IMG/VR virus record: IMGVR_UViG_3300027728_000079
Coordinates: 1-26,001 of that record
Strand: one strand, 5' to 3'
Length of the DNA stretch: 26,001 nt
Source of the DNA: a virus
The notes under the pieces were generated by a model. That model ran no database searches. It was not told the origin of the DNA and saw only the letters and a list, made by a program, of their open reading frames with translations. The translations under genes and the position numbers were made by a program. Below are positions 15,801 through 23,302 of this stretch, piece by piece. Position 1 is the first letter of the stretch. Each line of letters opens with the position of its first letter.

Positions 15801-16643
15801 ATGCCAATAAAACCAGAAGAAGCAATTGAAATATTGCAATTTATCGGGATTGACCCTGAAAAAACAGAAACGATTGATGCTGCCAAAGAAAAATTTGGAG
15901 CCGATTTTATTTTAAAAAGTGAAGCGATAAAGGATGATGTAATTGCAAGCAAGATAGTTGGCTCACGTATGGGCGCACTTGAAACAGAAGCAAAGCGCAC
16001 ATTTAAAGAAATCGGTGTTGAATTTGAAGGTGAAGAAATTAAGGGTAAAAAGTTAGAGGATATCTTAAAACTTGGAGCCACAAAAGTAAAAGAACAATTT
16101 GAGCAAATTAAAAAGCTAAACACGGGCGGAGATGATGCTTCAAAAGAATGGGAAAAGAAATACACAGCCCAACAAAAAAAGTTAGCCGACACTCAAGAAC
16201 TTGCTAAAAGTCTAGAAGAACAGTACACATCACTTGAAGGTACTTACAAAACCGAAAAGAAACAAGCTAAACTTACTGACTATAAAAAGTCACAGATTGC
16301 GGATATAAAATTTAAATCTGACATTAATACTTTAATGCTTGATGGCTTTCATGCAAACATTGAAAAGAAATACGGAATTGATTTTGATGAAAAAGACGAA
16401 CCATTTGTAATTGATAGGTCAACAAATAGCCGCATTCAATCAAAGAAAAATGCGGGTAAATTTGCGGATTTTGGAGAAATTTTTGAACTTGAAGCCGCGG
16501 CAAATAAACTTATTGCAGAATCGCCGCACGGAGGTAAACCTGTATTCACATCTAAGCCCGCAGGAAATCCGCCCGCAGGAAATCCGCCCGCAACAAATCA
16601 AAATGTATCTTCAAGAGCTTTGAGAGCCGCAGGGAAGTTTTAA
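15801..16643 (+). CDS. Scaffold-like protein
   Basis: This 280-aa, highly charged protein contains long coiled-coil-like helices (about residues 85-165) and no membrane or enzyme motif. It sits immediately before the major capsid gene. These features match phage scaffolding proteins, which organise capsid subunits and then leave. The C-terminus has a Pro/Asn-rich linker with PAGNP repeated twice plus a degenerate third copy (about residues 253-267), from a 15-bp tandem repeat, then a basic end (ALRAAGKF) of the kind that contacts capsid proteins. No protease motif was seen, so cleavage is not implied. Confidence 0.7.
   Translation: MPIKPEEAIEILQFIGIDPEKTETIDAAKEKFGADFILKSEAIKDDVIASKIVGSRMGALETEAKRTFKEIGVEFEGEEIKGKKLEDILKLGATKVKEQFEQIKKLNTGGDDASKEWEKKYTAQQKKLADTQELAKSLEEQYTSLEGTYKTEKKQAKLTDYKKSQIADIKFKSDINTLMLDGFHANIEKKYGIDFDEKDEPFVIDRSTNSRIQSKKNAGKFADFGEIFELEAAANKLIAESPHGGKPVFTSKPAGNPPAGNPPATNQNVSSRALRAAGKF
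16557..16592 (+). repeat. 15-bp tandem repeat in the scaffold gene
   Basis: The unit CCCGCAGGAAATCCG is present at 16557-16571 and 16572-16586, followed by a partial third copy. It encodes PAGNP twice, in a flexible linker. Such short direct repeats can expand or contract by slippage. Confidence 0.75.
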
Positions 16644-16673
16644 AATAAAGCAACAATTACCTTTTGACGCTTT

Positions 16674-16714
16674 AAAGTGCAATCGAACTCTAATTCTGTT
16701 GCGCTTTTTTTATT
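16674..16714 (+). terminator. Rho-independent terminator upstream of the capsid gene
   Basis: AAAGTGCAA (16674-16682) pairs with TTGCGCTTT (16699-16707), with one G-U pair, and a T-rich tract follows. It would separate the scaffold transcript from the major capsid transcript. Confidence 0.7.
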
Positions 16715-16733
16715 TTGTAATTAATATTTTTTC

Positions 16734-16741
16734 TATATTTG
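16734..16741 (+). promoter_or_regulatory. Promoter for the major capsid gene
   Basis: TATATTTG lies 98 bases upstream of the capsid ATG, directly after the terminator. A TTG at 16715-16717 is 16 bp away, shorter than the usual spacing, so the -33 element is doubtful. A leader of about 95 nt is expected. Confidence 0.6.
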
Positions 16742-16839
16742 CAGTATTGGACATTGTGCCTACATCGGCAAAAATGATGTAAATCGTGGTGAATCGCCCC
16801 GCCATTAATTGGAGCGCAAATTCATAAAATTTACATATC
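16742..16839 (+). promoter_or_regulatory. Structured 5' leader of the capsid gene
   Basis: Two stems compete in this leader. TACATC (16761-16766) can pair with GATGTA (16776-16781). ATGTAAAT (16777-16784) can instead pair with ATTTACAT (16829-16836), which ends three bases before the ATG. Both use 16777-16781, so only one can form. The second stem would cover the translation start region. Confidence 0.45.
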
Positions 16840-17910
16840 ATGTCTGCATTAAATCAGATTTATTCAGAATGCCCTGCGATTCAGGCAGGTATCAATGATG
16901 CTTTTGGCTTTCAAATGGCTCAAGAAGCATTGCCTCAGTTAGAGTTTGTTAACTCCGAATTAAATACACGTAACATTAAACAATTAGTTTCTCCAGGCGG
17001 CGCAAAAAAGCGCAAGGTTAAACTTTCATTTTTCCCACGTTTACCTGAATCACAAGCTGTTGAAGGTGCTGCTGTTTGCGGTCCTTTCGATCCAATTGGC
17101 GATAACACGGCAGAATATGAAATCACTGCAAACCCTGTTACTTCAGGAGAATCTTTTACACCAGAAGATTTAGCAGAATATTGCAGCGGAAATTCAAGCA
17201 TATTAAATGAGAAATTAGCACTTCACTTAGATGTAATTGATAGAGCTATTGCAACAAGACTTGCTGAAGAAACCTTTGCTTTAGTTGGTGGATATTCTCA
17301 AGATGCAAAAGATTACTATGTTGCCCCAAATCCAGACGGTATAATTACCAATTTGGAAGTATTGGAAATGCCTACAAGAATTGCATCTTCTCAAGAGCAA
17401 TCTGGATGGTTAGAAACATTGCAACAAGCTTTAATGATGACAGGTTACACAGGTGGAGTTGTTGGATTTGGTGGTGCTGCAATTAACACAGCCTTTAGAC
17501 GCGCCCTTGCAGGATGCTGCACAAATTCTGGTCTTAATATGCAAGAATTGTTAAGACTTTACGGTATTTCATTTGCTTACGACAAGCGCGTTGCGGCTGC
17601 TTTTGGTGGTCAAAACGAGGCTTTTTCAACTGTGCCTGGTGCAATTCAATTGCTTTCTTATCAGTTAGCTGGTTGGAAAGATGGTTTTCCTCCTGCTGCT
17701 CAAATGGGTTCTAATTACGTTCGTTTAAGCGCTTCCACTCGCGCTGGTGTTCCTGTTGATATTATTTTCAAAGACGAGTGTCCAGGCAATTTGCAAATAT
17801 CTGTAACGGCAGATGTTCAAACAATTGCACTACCTTCTAATATGTTCTACGAAGGGGATAATTTCTTTGGAGTTAATTACATTAATCATTTCCGCGCAAA
17901 AAACTCATAG
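16840..17910 (+). CDS. Major capsid protein, HK97-fold
   Basis: This 356-aa protein is in the right size range and place (after scaffold). Elements compatible with the HK97 fold are a long N-terminal part, a helical segment around residues 125-150, and a Gly-rich region near 205-235. It has its own promoter, leader and flanking terminators, as expected for the most abundant virion protein. The call relies on context and overall character rather than a diagnostic motif. The gene ends with TAG, which is therefore a normal stop codon in this genome. Confidence 0.8.
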   Translation: MSALNQIYSECPAIQAGINDAFGFQMAQEALPQLEFVNSELNTRNIKQLVSPGGAKKRKVKLSFFPRLPESQAVEGAAVCGPFDPIGDNTAEYEITANPVTSGESFTPEDLAEYCSGNSSILNEKLALHLDVIDRAIATRLAEETFALVGGYSQDAKDYYVAPNPDGIITNLEVLEMPTRIASSQEQSGWLETLQQALMMTGYTGGVVGFGGAAINTAFRRALAGCCTNSGLNMQELLRLYGISFAYDKRVAAAFGGQNEAFSTVPGAIQLLSYQLAGWKDGFPPAAQMGSNYVRLSASTRAGVPVDIIFKDECPGNLQISVTADVQTIALPSNMFYEGDNFFGVNYINHFRAKNS

Positions 17911-18104
17911 ACCCGATTGAGTATATTGGCAAGCTGTTTGAAAGTGGAGCGGGCTTTTTATACGAATCGGGCGAAGGGTACGAATTTAACGCATAGAAAC
18001 GCATAATTTAATTCATAGTAAATTAAATTTCATAGTTTGATTGGTTTGAGGGGGTTTGTCGTGTACTTACCCCCAACCATTCAAATTTTTAAAACACAAA
18101 CACC
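17911..18104 (+). other. Structured intergenic region after the capsid gene
   Basis: This 194-base stretch has no gene but several symmetric elements. They are CCCGATT (17912-17918) with AATCGGG (17965-17971), the direct repeat AACGCATA (17988-17995 and 17998-18005), AATTTAATT (18005-18013) with AATTAAATT (18021-18029), and TTCATAG twice (18012-18018 and 18029-18035). It ends with a strong hairpin at 18043-18078. No promoter of the usual kind is visible. Confidence 0.6.
18043..18090 (+). terminator. Strong hairpin, probable terminator or attenuator
   Basis: GGGGGT (18050-18055) pairs with ACCCCC (18069-18074), and GGTT (18043-18046) with AACC (18075-18078), leaving a three-base bulge. A T run follows at 18086-18090, and the next ATG is at 18105. 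If it terminates fully, the next gene would lack an upstream promoter, so partial read-through is likely. Confidence 0.55.
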
Positions 18105-19103
18105 ATGTCAAATTGCTTTTCAAAAATAATAGGAATAAAAGAGGCGTGTTCGCAAGACTACGTACCTAAATTATTCATTAATCAAATTGGAATGAATTTG
18201 GAATTACTTGACCAATATGCAGGAAGTAATTATTCTTCGGGGCTTGACTTATTTAATGAGAAGTTAGAATTCGCAGGGGATGCAATGGCAAGTGAAATGC
18301 TTGCTCAATTATCAAAGAAAATTAAAGGAACTACCATTATTGCAAATATTGCAATTGGTTACATTCCAAATCAAAGCGGTAACAATACTGCTTTAGGTGA
18401 TGGCAATTGGGTTGGAATTAGAATTAGACAAGATTCGCCTTCATTTATTGCGCTCACTTTAAAAGATATTAAATTGAATATTGATACTACGGGAAATATT
18501 CCCCTTAAAATATTCGATTACAGAACAAAAAAAATAGTTAAGGACATAACAGTTACGGCTAATGATTGGAGCCAACTTAATGAAGTTATTCAATCTTTAG
18601 GGCGTGACATCGACATAGTAATTGGTTATGAATCACTTTTTACCTCAACGCGCACGCTCGTTAACAGAAATGTTTGCACAAACGGTTGCCCGCCTTCATT
18701 TATTAGCTGTTCAGACTATACAGATGTTGTTGGGGTTAGGTTTGTTTTAAGTGGTGCAGATTTAGGGACTTTAAGTAACGTTGGAAACACTTACGGTATG
18801 CAATTAAATTACAATATCACATGTAATTATCAATCATGGCTTTGCTCCCTTTCACAAGTTACAGCCCTACCATTACTTTATAAAGTTGCGGCTGACATAA
18901 CAGAATACGCAATTCACTTTGCGCCAAATGAGCGAGTAAATAATAGTGTTGATAATAAAGAAAATTTAAAATCTCAATATCAGTTTTTTACTCAGAAATA
19001 TAATGAGGCGTTAAACACGTTGCTTACTAATATGCGATTGCCTGCGGGTGACGATTGTTTTTATTGTAAGGAAAATTTGAGATATACAATTTCATTAACA
19101 TAA
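18105..19103 (+). CDS. Hypothetical virion protein
   Basis: This 332-aa protein is not recognised. It is beta-rich with an even spread of polar residues, has a Cys pair near residues 195-199 and another near the end (DDCFYCKE), and has no membrane segment. It follows the capsid gene and precedes two connector-type proteins, so it may be a head-tail connector, capsid-associated or tail protein. Its stop overlaps the next start (TAATG), indicating coupled translation. Confidence 0.65.
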   Translation: MSNCFSKIIGIKEACSQDYVPKLFINQIGMNLELLDQYAGSNYSSGLDLFNEKLEFAGDAMASEMLAQLSKKIKGTTIIANIAIGYIPNQSGNNTALGDGNWVGIRIRQDSPSFIALTLKDIKLNIDTTGNIPLKIFDYRTKKIVKDITVTANDWSQLNEVIQSLGRDIDIVIGYESLFTSTRTLVNRNVCTNGCPPSFISCSDYTDVVGVRFVLSGADLGTLSNVGNTYGMQLNYNITCNYQSWLCSLSQVTALPLLYKVAADITEYAIHFAPNERVNNSVDNKENLKSQYQFFTQKYNEALNTLLTNMRLPAGDDCFYCKENLRYTISLT

Positions 19104-19666
19104 TGACGCGGGATATGGCACAGACAATAGAACAATTAAATAAAAGATTATTAGAATTAACAGAATCGCAGAAATTTAATGATGCGTTGACGGAGGCGGC
19201 TTTAACTGTGCAAGATGAAATGAGTAATAGAATATTTATTGAATTAGAAAATATTGCAGGAAACAAAGCGTCAAGTGCAGATTATTCAACTAAAGAAATT
19301 TGGGTTGAACCGTTGACATTACCACGCAATGCAGGCAGCGCAATTGGTAAAAGAGGCAAACCAATTCAAACAAGATATTTTGCTGGAGGTTGGGCTGATG
19401 TTAAATCGCAAGTTGGTCGCCCAAATTATGAATTAAACGGAGTATTGTTTCGTGATTTCAATTCTGCTTTAGTTTCATTTGGAAGTAATTTACGTGTTGC
19501 GTTAACCTTAAAAAATCCTGAAAACTTTGGAAAGGTAAAAGGACTTAATAAAAAATACGGACGTACTTTTGGCGTAAATGATAAAGAGCGCGAACTGTTT
19601 GGGTTAGTGCTTGGTGATTTAGTTACAAAACAAATTAATGAAGACATAAATACTACAACTACATAG
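19103..19666 (+). CDS. HK97 gp10-like tail-completion / minor tail protein
   Basis: This 187-aa protein starts with the ATG overlapping the preceding stop; a second in-frame ATG lies four codons later. It opens with a helix (IEQLNKRLLELTESQKFNDA) and continues with a basic, Gly-rich region. The size and character resemble HK97 gp10-type proteins, which act at the neck. Position between capsid and a tail-terminator-like gene fits. The family assignment is by general resemblance and context only. Confidence 0.55.
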   Translation: MTRDMAQTIEQLNKRLLELTESQKFNDALTEAALTVQDEMSNRIFIELENIAGNKASSADYSTKEIWVEPLTLPRNAGSAIGKRGKPIQTRYFAGGWADVKSQVGRPNYELNGVLFRDFNSALVSFGSNLRVALTLKNPENFGKVKGLNKKYGRTFGVNDKERELFGLVLGDLVTKQINEDINTTTT

Positions 19667-19673
19667 TGTGTAA

Positions 19674-20210
19674 ATGGACATCCTGACCCAAATAATTACT
19701 TACGGAAATAGCAAGATTGCTACAAGCGGCCTAATTGAGCGCGCGTTTAATTTAGCTGTTTTGCAATCAGGAAATTATTCTGTTTACGAAAAGGATGGAC
19801 AAATGATACTGGTAAACAATATTGATAATTACCGAGGTCAATCATTTTGGATATTAAAAACGCTTAACGTAGTTGTTGAAGATGATGATTTAAAAGGTGG
19901 AGGCGAACTTTACACGCATACTTTTAACTTTGACTTAATTGTTTCAAAGCGAAAAAATGAACTTGCTTGCGATAGTTTTGGAGCCGACTTTGAAATTTAC
20001 CAACGTATTTTAAAGTCACTTGTTGAAAATGGAAGCGATGAAGCGTTGCGATTGGTAACAACAAGCAGACAAGCAACAATGCGCGTGCGTGGGTATGGAG
20101 CTGCGCCGAAAGAGGTCACACAAAAAATAGACTACTCAACAATCGCAATAAAGATTGAAGTAATTTTAAAAGCAAATATTAACTGCATAGCTAATCTATG
20201 CGCAAATTAA
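19674..20210 (+). CDS. Tail terminator / completion-like protein
   Basis: This 178-aa protein lies eight bases after the gp10-like gene. It has an alpha/beta pattern: N-terminal helix, beta strands (SFWILKTLNVVVEDDD), and a helix (AQ-type EIYQRILKSLVENG), then beta strands. This recalls small tail-terminator proteins in length and position. No diagnostic motif was seen. An alternative is a different neck protein. Confidence 0.5.
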   Translation: MDILTQIITYGNSKIATSGLIERAFNLAVLQSGNYSVYEKDGQMILVNNIDNYRGQSFWILKTLNVVVEDDDLKGGGELYTHTFNFDLIVSKRKNELACDSFGADFEIYQRILKSLVENGSDEALRLVTTSRQATMRVRGYGAAPKEVTQKIDYSTIAIKIEVILKANINCIANLCAN

Positions 20211-20217
20211 ATAAGAT

Positions 20218-22344
20218 ATGGCAACTCCATCAGAATTTAAAAAATTAACAGACCCAACAATTCCTTTTCAAAGCGGAACCGTTGCGCTAAATGATTTAGC
20301 ACATATAGTTGATGTAAGTGATACTTCAGGAGGTGCTGCGGGGACTTCTAAACGTACAACAGTTCAAAAGATTGTTGATGTTGTGGCTGCAAACATTGAT
20401 ACATTTGTTCCACTTGCAGGAACAGATGTTGGAGCGCCTATTACAGGGCAAATTGAAATGCAAAACGATGCGGTTACTTCAATTTATAAAAAAACGGAAC
20501 TCCAAAAGTGGCAACTGTATATGCCTGATGAGGCAATTATAGCATTAAGAAACGATTTAATTGAAGATACTGAAGGAACAATTTTTTTATTAACACCCGA
20601 TAGTATGTTAGCTTCTGCGCCTGGCGTAACAGGATTTAGAGGTGTTGAATATGGTACAGACTATTCGGCTAATTATACACTTCTCAGCCTCATCGACAAA
20701 GGTTATTTATTTAAAACTGCGGCTACAACATTATTAGCAACAGCGCCAACAGTAGATGAAGATGACCAAGATGGTTATGTAGTTGGAAGCAGAGTAATTG
20801 CACAAGACACCCAAATCGAATATAAATGTAACGATAACTCAACAGGCGCAGCGGTTTGGCAGGCGCAAAGTTTTAATATAATTTCAATCACCTATTCAGA
20901 TTTAGTTACGGCAATATCAAATTCAACATTAGTAAAATTAGGGTGGTATTTGCTAACAGACTTTGAATTAACACATGAAATACCTAATAGTGAAGGGGCT
21001 ACTTGGACATCTCCTGTTGAGCCGATTTTAATCCAAGCTATTGACGTTAATAAATTAGCTGATTACGGCCACTCTCAAACATGGTTAGGCGAGGTTGTTT
21101 ATTATACAACTGATAATAATCAATCTGCGGTGTTAGGGTGTACAAAAGGTTATGTAAGAAGGAGGGTAAATAATAGATGGAAACTTGATTTTGGAACTGA
21201 TTACAGAAATAATAGATATAGGAGGTTTGCGGTTAATGTTACAAATACTTATGATGGTGCAACTACTTACGCTCAATATGATGTGGTTGAAGATGGTAGC
21301 GGGGTTGTGTATGGAAGTTTGCAAGCTGGAAATTTAGGAAATGCTTTGGCCGACGAATTGTTTTGGGTTAATTTAGGATATAATAACGGTGAATATTGGG
21401 GGGTAACTGGCACAACTTGGAATATTGGAAATTATACCATTGACACCGATGCTGCTGATTTTGAAGATAGACCTATGTTAGACCCAACTGATTTAGATAG
21501 TGGAAATTACTTTAACGGAACAATTGAACAAAGCGCAGATGAAACAGGGTTTAATTTTGGGTTAAATCAATTAAACAATATTGTTGTTAAACTCGGCAGC
21601 ACCATGTACGGCTTCACAATGAGTAGCAACAGCGCCATGTACAACTTCACATTGAGTGGCAACACCAGCCTGTACGGCTTCACATTGAGCGACAGCAGCA
21701 CCATGTACGGCTTCTCATTGAGTGGCGGCAGCCTGTACGGCTTCACAATGAGCTACAGTAGCCTGTACGACTTCACATTGAGTAGCGGCACCAGCCTGTA
21801 CGGCTTCACATTGAGTGGCTACAGCACCATGTACGACTTCACATTGAGTGGCAACAGCAGCCTGTACGGCTTCACATTGAGTGGCAACAGCACCATGTAC
21901 GGCTTCTCATTGAGTGGCGGCAGCCTGTACGACTTCACATTGAGTAGCGGCATCACCATGTACGGCTTCACATTGAGTGGCTACAGCACCATGTACGGCT
22001 TCACATTGAGTGGCTACAGCACCATGTACGACTTCACATTGAGCAACAGCAGCCTGTACGGCTTCACATTGAGCGACAGCAGCCTGTACGGCTTCACAAT
22101 GAGCTACAGTAGCCTGTACGGCTTCACAATGAGCTACAGTAGCCTGTACGGCTTCACAATGTCTTTACAAACAATTCGAAAATTCTCAATGGAGGGCGTA
22201 ACGGTAAATACCCTCGACACCACAATAGCAACAATAATTTTCGGAAATTACTCTAAAACAATAACGTCAAGGAAAGATGGAGCACCAAGAATTAGTTACA
22301 TAGATAATTCGGACGCATTACAAATTGTAGATATAAACATATAA
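20218..22344 (+). CDS. Phage appendage / tail fibre protein with 18 tandem 10/11-residue repeats
   Basis: This 708-aa protein has an N-terminal attachment part. Its first 60 residues carry the LNDLAHIVDVSDTS...GTSKRTTVQKIV pattern common at the start of Bacteroidota phage fibres. A beta-rich middle part follows. Residues 463-649 are 18 tandem repeats of the form [LM]Y[GDN]F[TS][LM]S followed by three or four variable residues (G, N, Y, D, S, T). The alternating Y-F-L pattern predicts stacked beta strands, probably a beta-solenoid. A short C-terminal part (about 650-708) caps it. Repeat DNA is GC-richer than the rest of the gene and uses TAC/GGC/TTC codons instead of the AT-rich synonyms used elsewhere. 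A role in host binding is inferred. Confidence 0.8.
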   Translation: MATPSEFKKLTDPTIPFQSGTVALNDLAHIVDVSDTSGGAAGTSKRTTVQKIVDVVAANIDTFVPLAGTDVGAPITGQIEMQNDAVTSIYKKTELQKWQLYMPDEAIIALRNDLIEDTEGTIFLLTPDSMLASAPGVTGFRGVEYGTDYSANYTLLSLIDKGYLFKTAATTLLATAPTVDEDDQDGYVVGSRVIAQDTQIEYKCNDNSTGAAVWQAQSFNIISITYSDLVTAISNSTLVKLGWYLLTDFELTHEIPNSEGATWTSPVEPILIQAIDVNKLADYGHSQTWLGEVVYYTTDNNQSAVLGCTKGYVRRRVNNRWKLDFGTDYRNNRYRRFAVNVTNTYDGATTYAQYDVVEDGSGVVYGSLQAGNLGNALADELFWVNLGYNNGEYWGVTGTTWNIGNYTIDTDAADFEDRPMLDPTDLDSGNYFNGTIEQSADETGFNFGLNQLNNIVVKLGSTMYGFTMSSNSAMYNFTLSGNTSLYGFTLSDSSTMYGFSLSGGSLYGFTMSYSSLYDFTLSSGTSLYGFTLSGYSTMYDFTLSGNSSLYGFTLSGNSTMYGFSLSGGSLYDFTLSSGITMYGFTLSGYSTMYGFTLSGYSTMYDFTLSNSSLYGFTLSDSSLYGFTMSYSSLYGFTMSYSSLYGFTMSLQTIRKFSMEGVTVNTLDTTIATIIFGNYSKTITSRKDGAPRISYIDNSDALQIVDINI
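21604..22164 (+). repeat. Tandem 30/33-bp repeat array inside the fibre gene
   Basis: Seventeen units of 30 or 33 bp and a partial eighteenth are arranged head to tail. They are nearly identical in the core TGTACGGCTTCACA with TTGAGT or ATGAGC after it. Ten units are 33 bp and seven are 30 bp. Variation is concentrated in the third codon (GGC, GAC, AAC) and the last three or four codons. Nucleotide conservation well beyond what the protein requires points to recent duplication or gene conversion. Confidence 0.9.
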
Positions 22345-22375
22345 CAATGAACATAGCAAAGACAATAATAAACAA

Positions 22376-22594
22376 ATGGCATCAATGGAACAAAATACAG
22401 ACAGTAATAACGGAATACTTGGATGGGCAATATTCGCAGTAAGTTTTATTGGTTCGTTTTTAGAGCCGCTAACTGATGGATTAAAATTTATAGCTGCGTT
22501 TACCGCCGCACTTATTGGTGTTGTAAAGGTTGTTCAATGGATAAGAGTTGAATTAAACAAAAGAAAAAAGGCGCAACAAAAAGGCGGTATTTAA
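22376..22594 (+). CDS. Small holin-like membrane protein
   Basis: This 72-aa protein has a polar N-terminus, a hydrophobic stretch (about residues 14-30), a second moderately hydrophobic stretch (about 35-53), and a basic C-terminal tail (NKRKKAQQKGG). Small size, one or two membrane segments and a charged C-terminus fit a holin, which makes pores in the inner membrane at the end of infection. No endolysin is visible nearby, so this is only probable. The gene ends at the exact junction with the convergent minus-strand module. Confidence 0.55.
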   Translation: MASMEQNTDSNNGILGWAIFAVSFIGSFLEPLTDGLKFIAAFTAALIGVVKVVQWIRVELNKRKKAQQKGGI

Positions 22595-22600
22595 CTACCG
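22585..22600. terminator. Small hairpin at the convergent junction
   Basis: CGGTA (22585-22589) and TACCG (22596-22600) form a 5-bp stem around the stop codons of two convergent genes, with a six-base loop. It could serve both directions, but the stem is short and no T run follows, so this is a weak call. Confidence 0.25.
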
Positions 22601-23302
22601 TATCAACCTACCCGCCAAATCGTATCTAAGCGTATCAATAACAATTTCCTTGCATAATACATAGATTGGCTGCGATATTGTCATTTCACCGTTGTAATCG
22701 TATTCTAATATTTGCAAATAATAAACCCCCAAATAATTAAAAGGCACACGTAAATAATAATTCTGCTGCGTTGAGGTGTTGCCGAATGCATTTTTACTGC
22801 CAATTCGCTGCCAACTAATCATATCACTTGACACCATAATATCAAAATAATTCGCGTTTGTTTCTGACATTGTTTGCCAGTTAATCACCAAGTATCCATT
22901 GTTTTGATATCCTTGTATTGCTCCGAAATTCACAGCCAAAGCTACGTAAGGAATGAAATATGGGCAAAAATTATCTATGTATGAATTAGTGATTGTAAAG
23001 CAAATGTTCAGCGTGTCGTTGCCTAATTGTACATAGTTGCCTTGTTGAATTAGTGTTGCGTTTTGGTATTGGTTTATTTCGCTAATATTTAAACTACCAT
23101 TTTGCGGTGAAGAATAAGCCACGTAAATATATCCTTCTGCGCCGTTTGTATTAAGGTCAAAGCAAAGTGTAGTGTCTCCTATAATTAATTGCTCAAAGCA
23201 AAATGAAGCATTGTAGATTTGGATGAAACTTGGAACAGTGGGAGTGGTAAAAATTTGGCAAGTAACAAGCAATGGCGCAAGTAATAGTAGCAAAGTTTTC
23301 AT
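22595..23302 (-). CDS. Exported protein with a T9SS type A-like surface domain
   Basis: This 235-aa protein starts at the ATG at 23302, which overlaps the upstream stop as ATGA; an upstream in-frame ATG at 23365 lies inside the previous gene. The N-terminus (KTLLLLLAPLLVTCQ) is a signal peptide, perhaps a lipoprotein one with Cys15. Residues about 122-213 match the beta-sandwich common just before T9SS sorting domains of Bacteroidota, with NWQTMSETNANYFDI (141-155), the 'SsDmisWq.IG' strand and YYLQILEYDYNGE (194-206). The ending YDLAGRLIR (227-235) matches the middle of the type A sorting domain, but the protein stops there, so the domain looks truncated. Surface display is inferred. Confidence 0.75.
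   Translation of the reverse strand: MKTLLLLLAPLLVTCQIFTTPTVPSFIQIYNASFCFEQLIIGDTTLCFDLNTNGAEGYIYVAYSSPQNGSLNISEINQYQNATLIQQGNYVQLGNDTLNICFTITNSYIDNFCPYFIPYVALAVNFGAIQGYQNNGYLVINWQTMSETNANYFDIMVSSDMISWQRIGSKNAFGNTSTQQNYYLRVPFNYLGVYYLQILEYDYNGEMTISQPIYVLCKEIVIDTLRYDLAGRLIR

Noticed and set aside
15743-16192. 149-aa minus-strand ORF opposite the scaffold gene
   Set aside because: It lies wholly opposite well-supported coding sequence, has a Ser/Phe/Ala-rich composition typical of an antisense shadow, and lacks a start context. The similar 135-aa ORF at 5820-6227 was rejected for the same reasons.
21604-22164. Tandem repeats that could be taken for a CRISPR array
   Set aside because: The repeats are directly adjacent, of 30 or 33 bp, in frame within a long ORF, without spacers or cas genes. 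They are protein-coding repeats.
20218-22344. Diversity-generating retroelement target
   Set aside because: Variable codons such as AAC are suggestive, but there is no reverse transcriptase, no template repeat and no accessory gene in the window, and the variation is spread over tandem repeats.
22347-22442. 31-aa ORF starting before the holin-like gene
   Set aside because: It is very short, overlaps the holin-like gene in another frame, and has no recognisable features.
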